64,000 bases of DNA. Source: Chionis minor (lineage: Eukaryota; Chordata; Aves; Charadriiformes; Chionididae). The notes below the pieces were generated by a model. It saw nothing but the letters and a program-made list of their open reading frames with translations, was not told where the DNA came from and searched no databases. The position numbers and the translations under genes were made by a program. Every line of letters starts with the position of its first letter. Position 1 is the stretch's first letter. Of this stretch, positions 25,901-38,400 are shown piece after piece. The DNA lies in NCBI GenBank assembly GCA_013398295.1, contig VZSF01010416.1:1696098-1760097 (forward strand). Direction: 5' to 3'.

Positions 25901-28900
25901 AGGCAGAACTGGTTTTAATGAATAGGAAGGTCATGTAAACATGGATAAAATAAGTGCTAAATGAACATCAGAAGTATGAATATCAATGTATGTGTTCTGT
26001 AAATGATGTATTGCAAAAGCGTGGTCATAAAAAATATCTTTAGGAAAGTAATCATGAGTTACTTCCATTCAGAGTAGACAGAAAGATATGTGAAAACAGA
26101 TTAGCAAACATCCTTTATTTCAAAAGGGCATATGCTGAGAAATTATGGAAAATAATTACTGAGGTCAGCTTTACTGAAGTTTATCAGTTCAAATATTCAA
26201 AAGTCTTCAAATATCTTTAACTTAAAAGTGAAACAATATCAGAAACTTGCATCTGAAGCAAAGAGAAAAAATTGCAAAAGACTCAGATCAAATATGAAAT
26301 AAATAACAGTCTCATTTCTTGTCATGCATGCTCAAGAAAGAGGTATTCAAACAGAAACAAGAAAAGATGAATGCAAGAGCCATAAGCAGGAACGAAGGCA
26401 TATATCTTTAGAAGAGATTCAAAGGCCTGACTTTACTGTAGGGAAAAAGGAAGTCAGGAAACAGATATGACTGTCCTTCATAAATACAGTGAAGAAAGAA
26501 ACAGTAGGGAAGCAGAATTGGCAGTTAATCTGAAGAATAATATTGACAACAGAACAAATGGGTATTAAGTGGTTATAAATACTTTTAGTTAAGAAATTAG
26601 AGGGCCTCTAACTTTCAGAGGAATCACATCTAGAACAGGCTTGCTAAAGGAATACTTCATTTTAAAGGTTAGCTGGTCAAATTTAGGAATTTTTGATAAC
26701 AAAGTGTATATCTGTCTACAATAGAAACTCTTTTCCAGTCCAGTATTGTATTACTTCTGTATATTTGACGCAGGGGGCAGGATGGTGGAGGCATGTTCAA
26801 TCACTGACCACTAAGTAAGTTCTCGTTATGTCCTACTTTCCCTACTTTCTCAAATTTTAACCTTTTAAAATCAAAATCTTCAGTTGCAAATCTTTTTGTT
26901 CATCACTCTATTTAATTTGATTCATCTTGGAATGAAGGATACAACATTCTTCTCCACAGTTAGAATTTTTTTATTTGATGTGTATCAAAACAGCCTGTAA
27001 TCAGATAAGTTTTCTTTTGATTCAGTGGCAAGACAATGTTCCTGTATAGAAATGCCAAATTATTCTCCTATCTGATCTTGTTGTTAGGTATAGAATCCCT
27101 CATGGAGACAAAGCAACTGCTTACTGTTCAATAAGCCTATCCAAGTTGTGAATGTAACATTGGGTTTCTCTATGGAAAAGAAAAACAATCCCACAAAAAG
27201 CAAAACTATAACAAGCAATGTGCTGGTCGAACTGCATTTAATTTTCCATGCAGTTAGCTGTCAAAATAGAAGAATATTGTGTTGGCTATGTAAATTTAAG
27301 GACAAAAGCCATGCTATATTGACTCTATAATATGGATCATTTGAAACAAATGGTAGCCATCAGCATCTCTTGTTTTTAAAGAAGTATATTGTACAATACA
27401 GATAGAAGACACCTTTGCATATCATGTTGCCTACAGCTGTTACGCTAAACCATAAACATATGTAGGAACAACACCCTGGCACCTAGAGTCAAAATGGTAT
27501 CTTTTTTTCTGTGTTAAGAATTTATTTCCAAATAAAGTACAGTTACCAGAAAAACTGTCAGAAATGTGTTTTCTACCCTGATGTTCTGCAAATTGAATAT
27601 TAGAAGTGATGCTCAGCCTTTCAGAAAGAAACCATTATCTAGTCATTAACTTTTCTTTTAACCTTCCTCTATTCTTAAAAATCAAAGTGTAAATGAAACT
27701 GTTTAAGACAGTAAATCGCATACAACTAACTAAATGCTTATGCCCATACAAACGAGTAAATGGGAAGGTGAAACACAATTTTGTTCATTTACAGTTTTAT
27801 TTCTGATGCCAAGCACTGAGTCTGCTCATTCACTTTTTTATGGACAAACACCAATTTTTAATTAATTCACTCAATTAGGGAGTACAGGATGAGGAACCCA
27901 AGTCAAACTGTTGAACGCATTCATAGCAATTATATTTTAAAACAACAGAAAGATAGTGAACATGTATCTTATCTAAGTAAAATAGGAATCTCATTAACTT
28001 GGAAAAATATTCCTCATCTTTAGAGAGAGGCAGAAACAACAGCTACTTAAAAAAGGAAAAACTGAACATTGCAAGTAGCACGGTACACTTAATATAAATA
28101 GGGATAGTGTCAATTAGGTGGGATTATTAAGCCACTAGCAACAGTCTCTGTGGAGAAAGACATTGTTGAATGATTCTGTTTGTTGCAGTATAAAAGTCAG
28201 ATTTGATTACTTTTCAAATATATTTTTTGGTTCTGCACTACTGTTTCTGTAAGTGCATGCATGTGTGTGCATGCTCCTCAATATTATGATATTTTGAAGA
28301 ATTTTGTCTTTTCTTGTGTTAAGTACAAGCTATCCAGAACGTCAAGCATTAATCTTCAGAAAGAGGCACATAAGCTGAGCATGCAAAAATGGGCAAACAC
28401 ACTGCTCAAACTGCAGGACTTGCTATGTTTACAAAAGAAAGCTTTTATACACACTCATCTAAATCTGAGTGGGCAGCCCTGGGAACCTGACCAACATGTT
28501 TTAAATGCATTTGTAGTATAGGCAATGATGATACATTTATTTAATTGGTTCATGTATTTAAATAATTGACAATTTCAGCAATAAACATACTTATTTTTCA
28601 CTTGCACTAAACACTACAAATATATCTAAAACGTTTTTCCATGGACTCTACTGAGTGGTCAAATTCATGCAATCGTTGTCAGACAGGAAAACTTACCTCC
28701 TAGCCAGAACTTTATTATAGATATTTAATGCTGTTTAATCTGAGTGAAAATTTGAAGAAAATTGAGCTTCAAATATAGTTTGAGACTCTTTTCATCCTTT
28801 GACATATATCCATGACTTTTAATCAGAATAAGATGTTTGCAGAGAGTGGACAATATATGTGTCTATAAGTCTTGAGCACGTACAAAGCAAATCTTAAGTA

Positions 28901-31900
28901 AGATAAAGGGTGTAAAAATGTTTGAGGATAGTTTCTTAATTAAAAAGAAGTGAAGTCATCAAGGTGGAAGCTTTCCTATATTTCTGCATTTTCTCTGTGA
29001 CGACACTTCTTTTTCTACAAGAAGGCATAATTTTACATGAATCTCCTTCTGCTTCGTTTACATGTTCACAACATGCATAAAAATACAAAAAGAAGGGGAA
29101 ATGCAGTTCATCTACAGCTCAGTGCTGAGGGATCTATCATCCACACTTCTCAAGCTGGAAGGACTAACAATTTCTGAGTGAGGCCATTCATGTATATGGT
29201 GCACACTGGTTTTTTTCTTTCTAGTGCCAGTGATACAAGCTACAGTGGCTTCGTAGGTGAGAGTGCTATTGTAAAAAAGACTGGCTTTAGCTGTATGTCT
29301 TACCAACACCTCATTGCCCAAAATAGTTAACAGGAAACTATATTTGAAAGTGAAGACCAGTATCAGTATTTTTTCTTAATAATACAAATTTTCTTGTTTC
29401 CGAAAACATGGTGCAGTGGGCTGATTCTCATTACACCAGCAAAGAAGCAGGGTAGCTACAATACAAAAGCCAGTTTGTGTGGACAACACAAGGTAGTATA
29501 GAACACAGAACTAAAGGCATTGATTTTCATCTTCCATAAACTTTGAAATTTTGCTCATGTACATATCAAATAGAATGTATACAAAGGTGTTTAAAAAATA
29601 TGAAATGTCTGTGTGCCTTGTCTGTATAAGGCTCTAATACATTTCTTAAATTTTTAATAGCCAAAACGAAATAAAGAAAGTAGTTAGCTTCCTAACTTTT
29701 TGCAAATAATATGCCGGCAGGGAGGGAAAATGTCCAAGAGAATCATTAACAATAATCCAAAATTCCCTTCAATTAAAAAAGACATTGCTGGAAAACTTTT
29801 GATAACTACCTTTTCAAAAAGATTAAATTCAAAACACTTTTGTGGCAATATTTTTTAAGGATTATGCAAATCTCCTTCAAAAGGAACAGCATATCTCTTT
29901 AAGACTAGGAGATACATCTGCAACCATCTTTTAAGCTAATACATTTAATAAACTAATAACTTTTCAGAAGGAAAATTATTTAATTTTTTTGTAAAACTTA
30001 GGATTCTTGCTCTTTATCGTGAAAAAAATGCACACAAACAAGGGTGACCACAGCATATGCTTTTTGATTATTCTCTTTACTCCAGACGTTACTTGTATTT
30101 TTTCCAAGTGAACTGCTCAATATTGGTAATTTTTTTTTTTAAATCGACCTAAAAAAACAATGAATCCTGAATAAATGTCTAGCTTTTCCCCAACATATTT
30201 AGAATGATGCAATAAAAATGCAGGATATTTCAAGTGCTCCTGATCAGCTAAGTTCCTAATACAAGAACATAGTATGTAATGCTCAGGTTTTCTTGGTAGA
30301 ATTATATGATTTCAACAAAGAAGAACCTTGTTTATATTGAAGACTACAGTGGCTTATATAAAAGCAAAATTATAGAACAATTTAAAAGAATACAAAATCT
30401 TATGTGGAAATTCTTAATTGAATTTATGCCTGGTATCAACTAGGTATATATTAAATTACATAAATAAAGCTCAGATTTTTCAGTCAGACGGTGTACACAA
30501 GGTTGTATACTAGTTTAACTAAACTACCTTTTAAAGCCAGCTAAAGTTAAACAAGTACAAAGTTATGTTTGGGCTGTACCTTAGTATTCTTGCAGCCGAG
30601 CACACAGAAAGCAAAATCCTTGTAAGCTTGCCTTTTTACGTTACCGTTGCATTTCAGTCTTGTTCAATGAGATCCCCGCTTTAATGGTTTTAATTTTCAT
30701 TTTTAAAAGGCAAAATGCTGTATGTTGTGTGAGGTCTGACCAAATAGGAACTCAGAAGGAAATGCCAGATATATTTTCATTTTTGAACTAACATTATCAA
30801 CAGCTGCATGTTATACTCAAATAAAATGTTAAATTAATGTAGTTTATTTACACATGTTGACATAAGTATGTGTGTATACCAATGCACACACTGTAACTTT
30901 GGATAATCAAAATACCCCTCAAGAGATTTATGAATAAAAGCTTTATTTAGGAGAGCAGTATAATTTATCCCCTGAACAACTTCACATAGTTAGAGGGAAT
31001 AAAGTGAAAAACAAAGAAATAGAAATGATAAGATGCTTTTTGCTGTGATACTTCACAAGAAGTGAAGATTATAAAGGCCAAGAAATTTCCAGTCAGGACA
31101 AAAGGCTTTTTAAATCTTTTAAATCTTTTGTTGTGCTTGTGATTACAGGTTGAAATGATTGATTTTCTTCTATGACAGTATCTTAAATTGTATGTCACAC
31201 AGTCAAAATTTAAAGCTTGATAGGTCCACGGTACAATTTTTAAATCCTTCAAAGAAGCTCAAAATTTAATTAAGAAAAACATTAGACCAATTAAGACTAA
31301 ATGGTAGTATAAAATATTAAGGTAAAACATGTATTAGTGTGACATTTGCATTTTTATGAAGTATGAATCACAAAGAAATAAAAACTGCTGCTAAATTTCA
31401 GTTAAGTCCCTTTTAAAAATCTTGTTTCCATGGCAATGCTGAGAGTAAGTTTTCAGAGGATGTAAGATATGGATTTTTTATTTTAAAAAAAACCACACAC
31501 ACAGGAAAAAAACCCAGTTTAAATGAGAAATAGCAACATCATGGCCTCTTTTCAATTTTCTAATATGCCTGAGAGGCACAGAAAATAAGTCACCAAGACA
31601 TCAATGCCAGGATGAATGCAGGAGGACAGACCCCTACTTATTCTACTGTTTTGCAGTTTGCTTCTAAATAAGCACATTCACCAGCATAATTCTGCTGCAA
31701 ACACACTAATTGTTAAACAGACAACGGTATTTTTGCAATCTGAAGGCCCAGTAGTGCCCATTCAATCAGGAAAGCTTAATAACAACAACACTCATTATCG
31801 AGATGAGCTGAAATTCCACTACAAAGGCTACCTATGACAAAGTAACCAAGTGATTCTTCTTTCACATTCCAGATCTAAGAAAAGTTGTTCAAGTCTCTAA

Positions 31901-34135
31901 TGAGTAATCAGGGATTGAGGTTTCTAGGCTACAAAAATCCTGTTGTGGCAAAAAAGGCAGAAACCTAACACCCAAATCAATACTGTATTACTCTCTCCAC
32001 AGGCAAGAGCTGCTGGGTCAGGAAAATCATGAAAAATTCATAGTAAAGGTGGTCAAGTCATCCATAAGATAGAGAAAATAATGCTATATCTAAAGATCCC
32101 TTGAGCAATCGAAGACATTTTATAGATTTCACCACGGATAAGTGCTGGTTTGTTTCATCTATGTACCTTAATACTGTTCCTCTCCTATTTCTAACAGTAA
32201 ATGAGGATGTTTTGGTCTATATTTACTGTCTTTCTTATTTCCTTCATTAACTTCTCAGTCTTCGTGCTCCACTGTTGCAATAGCCACCCACGGGAGAATT
32301 CTGAGTCATTCTTTTTAGTAGAGAAGGTGGGTAACACATCTTGGAGGAGCCCTCCATATAAATTCCTCAGCAAGGGTAAGCATAATTCTGACTAACAGAA
32401 AAAGTTAAAAAATGTCCTGCTCCTTTCTGTGACATCGCTTCTCCAAAGGGGCACAAACAACAGGCCTTCATCTTTCATAAAGTCTAAACTCGCAAGCATA
32501 AAAAAGAAAGATACAATTTTATTTCATATAAGGGTAACAGAAGGAAAAGAAGTGTTTAAACAACCACATGTGGAAAAGCCAAAGAATCAAAGATTTGTGT
32601 ATGACTTTACACATCTTCATTCTTCCTGCAGTATCAAAATAATATCTAACAAAGCAACAGTATAAAAAGTAAAATGGCAAAGAAAGTCCCTCTGCACGGT
32701 ATATATTAAACCATAAAAAGGAATTCTAACAATAGCAAGAAATGATAGAAATCTAACTGCCAGATAAAACGACACATTACTTTCTAAAGCTTCATAAACG
32801 CTTCTGAAAATTCTGCAAAGGTGCATTCTTCCACAACACACAGAAATCCAAAATTTCCCAGTAGGATGAGCTGCGCAGTTTTCTACACCTGTACAAGATT
32901 TAAACATTCTATGATTCAAGCCATAAGACATTTTGTGGAAAATGGATATAGGCACGATTAAATCTCTTATGTCAACAGATAAACAATGTTAGAAAGACCC
33001 TGTATCTCTCTGCCATGGAGGAAAAAGAATCAAATTAGGCATGAAAACCACTAGTCTGTTTTGTCAATTGTCTGTATGATGCAGTACTATCTCCTGTTCA
33101 ATATTAGCAATCTCTATGTAGTAAGCCATTTAAGAAATGTTAAAGTTTTTTATTGTGTTTTAAAAATACTATTCACCTGTGAAGGTAGTTGTCCAAGTAT
33201 ATTGCCTCCCCAGATACAGATTAGATTCAATCATCCCCAAATTCTTGGAATAATCTAGAAAACCATGAATACAGGGGCAAGACACATTCTCTTTTAGACT
33301 TGAATGTGCTGGACATTCACGTAGAACATTTATAAATATCACTGACCTTATTACCTAATATCAATCAAAGACTCAGAAAGCAATACCTTCAATCAGGTGC
33401 AGCCCAGATTTTAAAAAAAAAAAAAATTAAATTATTACAATTAGGGAAGAATATGAGGACCTAAAAGGCTGAAAATATTAATTTGGACATTAGTGGGAAA
33501 ATTAGGGAAAATACCTTACCTAGCTAAAGCTGTATAGAATATGAGATATAATGACTCAGAAATGCCTACAACTAGTTCAGTCTCTTTACTACCGTAGTAC
33601 CCAAACATATTCATTAGACACAATATGCCAAGGTTCTAAGTGATTTGAAAATCTGGTTCCTTTTTCTAAAGTGGGACAGTCTCTTAGCACTAACTTTATA
33701 TTCCAAGGGCTAAATACATTCTGAAATTGAAAACATTTTCTAAATTTTTTGTATTCGTGCTCTGGTAATGCAAGTGGTTATGCAAAGTTGTCATCTTCTT
33801 AATCTTCCATCAGACCTTTGGGTAGTTACTGATATTCTTACTTTTGAGAAAAATCAGGATCTACCACTTCTTGCTTTCTCTACAGAGAAGACACCGTAGG
33901 TGTCCACCTTTAGGGATCACCAATAAAATTCCCCTCTATGTTTTGCATTCCTGTTAGTGAAGCATGAGTCCAAGATTCACTTTTCTGTCTCCAAGTTAGA
34001 CCACACTGGCTGTTAGAATAAGCAAAAGTAAATTATTAGATATGGCACACCCAGTGTATTGTACTTTACCATTTTAACAGAATGCCAGGTTCTCCTGTTT
34101 CTGAGTTTTGTGATAGATGTAGCATATTTTCACAT
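22992..34135. other. Intronic; nothing recognised except a purine-rich block with A-tract
   Basis: Long AT-rich intronic stretch. The part from about 25330 to 25665 is purine-rich and ends in A16; the remainder shows no repeat family, gene or RNA signal that I can support. Confidence 0.5.
25650..25665. repeat. A16 tract ending a purine-rich block
   Basis: Sixteen A in a row after about 300 bp of GA-rich sequence. The 80-codon + frame at 25355-25597 has a soluble-looking composition but resembles nothing I know. A retroposed fragment is possible but unproven. Confidence 0.6.
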
Positions 34136-34485
34136 AATCATAGAATCTTAGAATGGTTTAGGTTGGAAGGGACCTTTAAAGATCATCTTGTTCCAATCTT
34201 CCAGCCCTGGGCAGGGACACCTCCCACTAGACCAGGTTGCTCAAAGCCTCATCCAACCTGGCCTTGAACGCTTCCAGGGACAGGGCCTCCACAGCTTCCC
34301 TGGGCAACCTGTTCCAGTGTCTCACCACCCTCAGAATGAAAAATTTCTTCCTGAGATCTGATCTAAAACTCCCCTCTTCTAGCTTGAAGCCATTACCCCT
34401 CGTCCTATCACTACATGCCCTTGGAAAAAGTACCTCTCCAGCTTTCTTATAGGCTTCCTTCAAATACCGGAAGGCTGCCATAAGG
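34136..34485 (-). mobile_element. CR1 LINE, 5'-truncated 3' end (left half of a head-to-head pair)
   Basis: The + strand starts with the reversed octamer end (AATCATAGAATC), then GGTTGGAAGGGACC and the antisense of the CR1 coding tail. On the minus strand it encodes GNGFKLEEG, then [18 protein letters not shown]. The copy runs back to the FRYLKEAYKKAGE segment and stops where the adjoining CR1 begins at about 34485. Its 3' end faces left. Confidence 0.92.
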
Positions 34486-34577
34486 TAGTGGGAAGTGTCC
34501 TTGCCCATGGCAGGGGGGGTTTGAACTATCTTTAAGGTGCCTTCTAACCTAAACCATTCTATAATTCTATGATTCAA
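34486..34577 (+). mobile_element. CR1 LINE 3' terminal fragment (right half of a head-to-head pair)
   Basis: The sequence GTCCTTGCCCATGGCAGGGG, followed by ATCTTTAAGG and decayed ATTCTATG octamers, is the last ~90 bp of a CR1 on the + strand. It abuts the minus-strand CR1 with no spacer. It is the approximate reverse complement of 34140-34235, so the two ends could pair into a long imperfect hairpin. Confidence 0.88.
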
Positions 34578-35424
34578 TGGAAACTTGGGTTATTTTTCAC
34601 TTCTCAGAAGACATTTGAAAATAGCAAGTCCATAACAGGGACCTTGTGAAATCACTTGTGGCACCTGTATTCCCCAAGCAGAGTATATTTCAGTGCGGAA
34701 GGCAGAGAAGGTTACTATGAAGTAGAGGAGTGAAATCAGCTGCAAGAAAAACTAAATTATTGTTGGCATCGTGTAGTATGATCAGGCGGTATGTATTTGG
34801 AATATGTATCACCAATATATTGCTGGATGAAAAATAGCAGTCAACCAGACGTACCAATGATTGCATTTGAACAGTAAGTTAGAATATATAAGGGGTTTTT
34901 GGACATTACATTGAACATGTATTAAGGTTTTCCCAAAAATGTTTCCTAAATTTAACACATTAAGTTTCAGTAAGTTCAGAAAACGGCACAGTTTTCTAAA
35001 AAATGACACAAAGCATCACAAATGACAACATTTCTGGATTTTGCCGTATTTCACTATTTGTGGACTAATCTCTTCACCAAAGTGAATGTAGAAAAATGTC
35101 TCCTTGGACAGATGTATAATTGTAAAGTTCTGATAGTTCAGTGAGAGCCATGCACAGGGCTGAAGCATCGATTTTTCAGCACGTTGTCTGCTGCTATCAG
35201 CTGAACTCTGTCCTGATACTACAGTGAGCTAGCTTGGGGCAAGGGAACTTCATTGTGCCTGTTATAACTACCACATCTAGAAGCTTCTATTTACGTTGCT
35301 TAGGTCCCAAGTTCTCTGGCTTACATATTTTCAAGAGCACCACAAAAGATTGCCATTTGTCTTATTTTAACCCATGAGATTTTATTATTTATGAGGACTA
35401 ACATGGTTATCTGTGATAGACAGA

Positions 35425-35441
35425 TTGTTGTTGTTGTTGTT
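35425..35441. repeat. (TTG)n microsatellite
   Basis: About 5.7 copies of TTG. Confidence 0.9.
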
Positions 35442-38400
35442 CTTACACACATTCCTTACCACAGAAGTTCTCTGAAATACTTTGTTCTGAGATGTTCTTA
35501 TAATAGCATGCAGATACAAAAATATAACAGTTTCATTAGAAAAGAATGAATGATTGGGAAAAGGAGTACACAAATTTAAATAAACAAAAACAGTGTGACT
35601 TACATAAAGATAAGGCTAGTCCCTGGAAGAATGTTTAAAACTTCACTTTTTTTATTTTGTTGTTAATTATACACTTCATCTTCAAAAACAGGCAAAAATG
35701 CAGAACATTTTTCATTTATTTTCCAGATATATAGTACATCTTTTAATAAAATCATCTTTGGGTTTAGTAGAATACATTTGCAACCTGATAAGCATTACAT
35801 TACATTGGAAAGTAAAATGGCTGTATCGTTTACTATGCTCCTATCATTTAATATAATATCTGTAACACCCTGCATGTTCTGACAATATTCTAACTTTACA
35901 CTACTACAAAACACGATTTTATAAATTGTAAAGGTCTGTACAAACCGGAATGTATTTTAATACAGAAAACTTGACACTATCACTACACTTTTCTTCAAAA
36001 ATATTCATTCCTTTCTTTGACATTTTTTTGGCTTACACAACAGGGTGCCAAACATTTGTGACAGCTTACAATAGAAAAACAATATTGCTTTTAGTTAACA
36101 ATGTTAGCTATGAATATATATTGACAGCATTTTCACTGCAGATTTGCTGCCAACATAATACAAAGCAAATAGTATTCAATATGTTGGAACACTCCGGGGA
36201 ATTAAAGAGCTTCAAAAACAAATTTATGGCATTAGGTGCTGAATGCTAAATCTAATGAAAATGCAAATTCAGAAGTATCTCCCGCACATACTTCATGCAA
36301 AAGAATACAGTTTGGCAAAGTGATAAAATTAAGATTGTTTAAGTCAGGAGAAAATTATGTTAAAATGTCTCTGCTTGTTTGGCTTTTTATAAAGCCAGTT
36401 TTACCACAAAGATTAATATTTTTCCCAAAGTCTTTCTGCTTTGTTTCCTTGAAGTACATCTGAATTCCAAATGCTCCCAAATGTTTTGAGAAAATACAAA
36501 TATATAGGTGTATAATTTTAATGTTTGTAACTTTCCTACTAACCATATACAACCACAAGCATCACTGTTCCCTTGAAAGAACAGAAGCTGAGTTTTGCTT
36601 CCAAGTTTGTAGGTTTATTATCTACAGTACAAGCAAAGCAGCGGATAGAAATTATTATTTAAATCTTATTAAAATACAGTAATGTACAGCAACATTGTAG
36701 TGTCATCTCCTATATATTAAAACATATTTGTTACACCAAACAATTATTGACAGTACTTTATAATTGACATGACATTAACATTTTTTAAACCATTTACAAA
36801 ATAAATTAACGTAGGTAAAGAGCACTGCATTGCCAAGAAAGCAAAAATTGCTGAGTTTGTAGCTGTTGAATATCACTCATTATGAATTCTTAGATGATCT
36901 TGATATTTATTATCACTCACCTGTATCAAGTGGCTCAACACTGATACCTAACAGTGCTCACAAGACATAAAAGTGTTATGTAAGTTTTCAAATAACTTTT
37001 TAAATTTCTACTCATATGATCAGTACGAGTTAAAAATGCAACTGTCCTACAAAGATCAGCATTCCTTTCCAGTATATTACAGATATTTTCTTTCTTATTT
37101 TCTGATATGGGATATTGCTTTTACCTGGTTGTGTCACATATTTTTACTTCTTACTTTGACATAAGAATGACTGTACTTTACTTATTGCATTTCTTATATA
37201 AAGCTCTATGGATTACTTGCAAACTAAACAGACTGACTACAGAAGTGACCGTGACTAGCAGAACTGAGAGGCAAAAGACAGGGTTAATCAAAATGTTTCC
37301 AACTGCATGGGTTTTCTTTGTTTTTATTCAAATGGATTTAACTAAAACTTCTGATAACCATTTGGGAAACAGACCTGCTCTCTCAGATACTCATGGTTTG
37401 CAGTTATTTCCAATTAATCTAAGAACATTCTCTTATTCTCTAATCTCCTAGCAGATGCTCAAAAACCAGAAGTGACTAAGAGTTAACAACCTTGATATTT
37501 TCTTAGATAGCTATAAAATTATATAGTTTATGAAAACAAACTCTTTATAGGTTATCCTCCAGCCTGAATTGTTGAAATATATTTTGTACCTTCTAAATAA
37601 CAAAGAAGGAAAAAAATAGGGAAAAGTATCTTATTTGTTGAATAATATCTGTATTTAACGACCAAAGTATAAAAATAGTTTAATCCATAATTATCAAACC
37701 CACTATAAAATTCAACAATTTACAAATTTCAGGTTTATTAGAAAGATGAATGGAACATATTTTAGGATTGCACTTGGCCATCACACAGATTTTGCCATGA
37801 GACTCATAGTAGCTGCATTATAGAATACTCTAAGCTGTGAAATTATACAGTAGTTCCCACTATGGTAAGAGAGCCACAACTCTACTTTTAGATCCGTAAA
37901 GAAAAATCAGGAAATGCAAAGTTTCCCTTTTTACTAAGCTATGAATTTGAAAACATACTTTCTAGCACATCAAGCACAATATGGACCTGTGTACTGTAAG
38001 CATCAAACAAGTTAGTTTTTTTAAAACTGAAAGACTCTTCCACTGGTGAAGATGGAGTAAACACAGTTAATTTGTTAAGATCTACTCTGTCTCTTTTCAC
38101 TGACTGTCAAGGAAATCATATTTTACATTTTTTTTGGTATGTGCTTGGAAAGTATTTCCTAGTAATATACACTAAATCTCACTGAAGGGTGACAACAAAA
38201 ATCAATATGTGTCTCTGAAGAATAATCTACCCAAACATTTACATTTAGAATATTCATTTGTATTTATGCATGAGAAATTCCTGGTAAAAAGAAATTCTCT
38301 TGCTGCATACATACAATCTTTTTTTATAGGCTGATTTTTATAGTGAGCAGGCTTTAAATCAATAAAATAAATATATATTCCTCAAATTAGTTTTGTGATA

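Noticed and set aside
34227..34577. 116-codon minus-strand frame
   Set aside because: CR1 coding tail read through into the adjoining inverted CR1 fragment.
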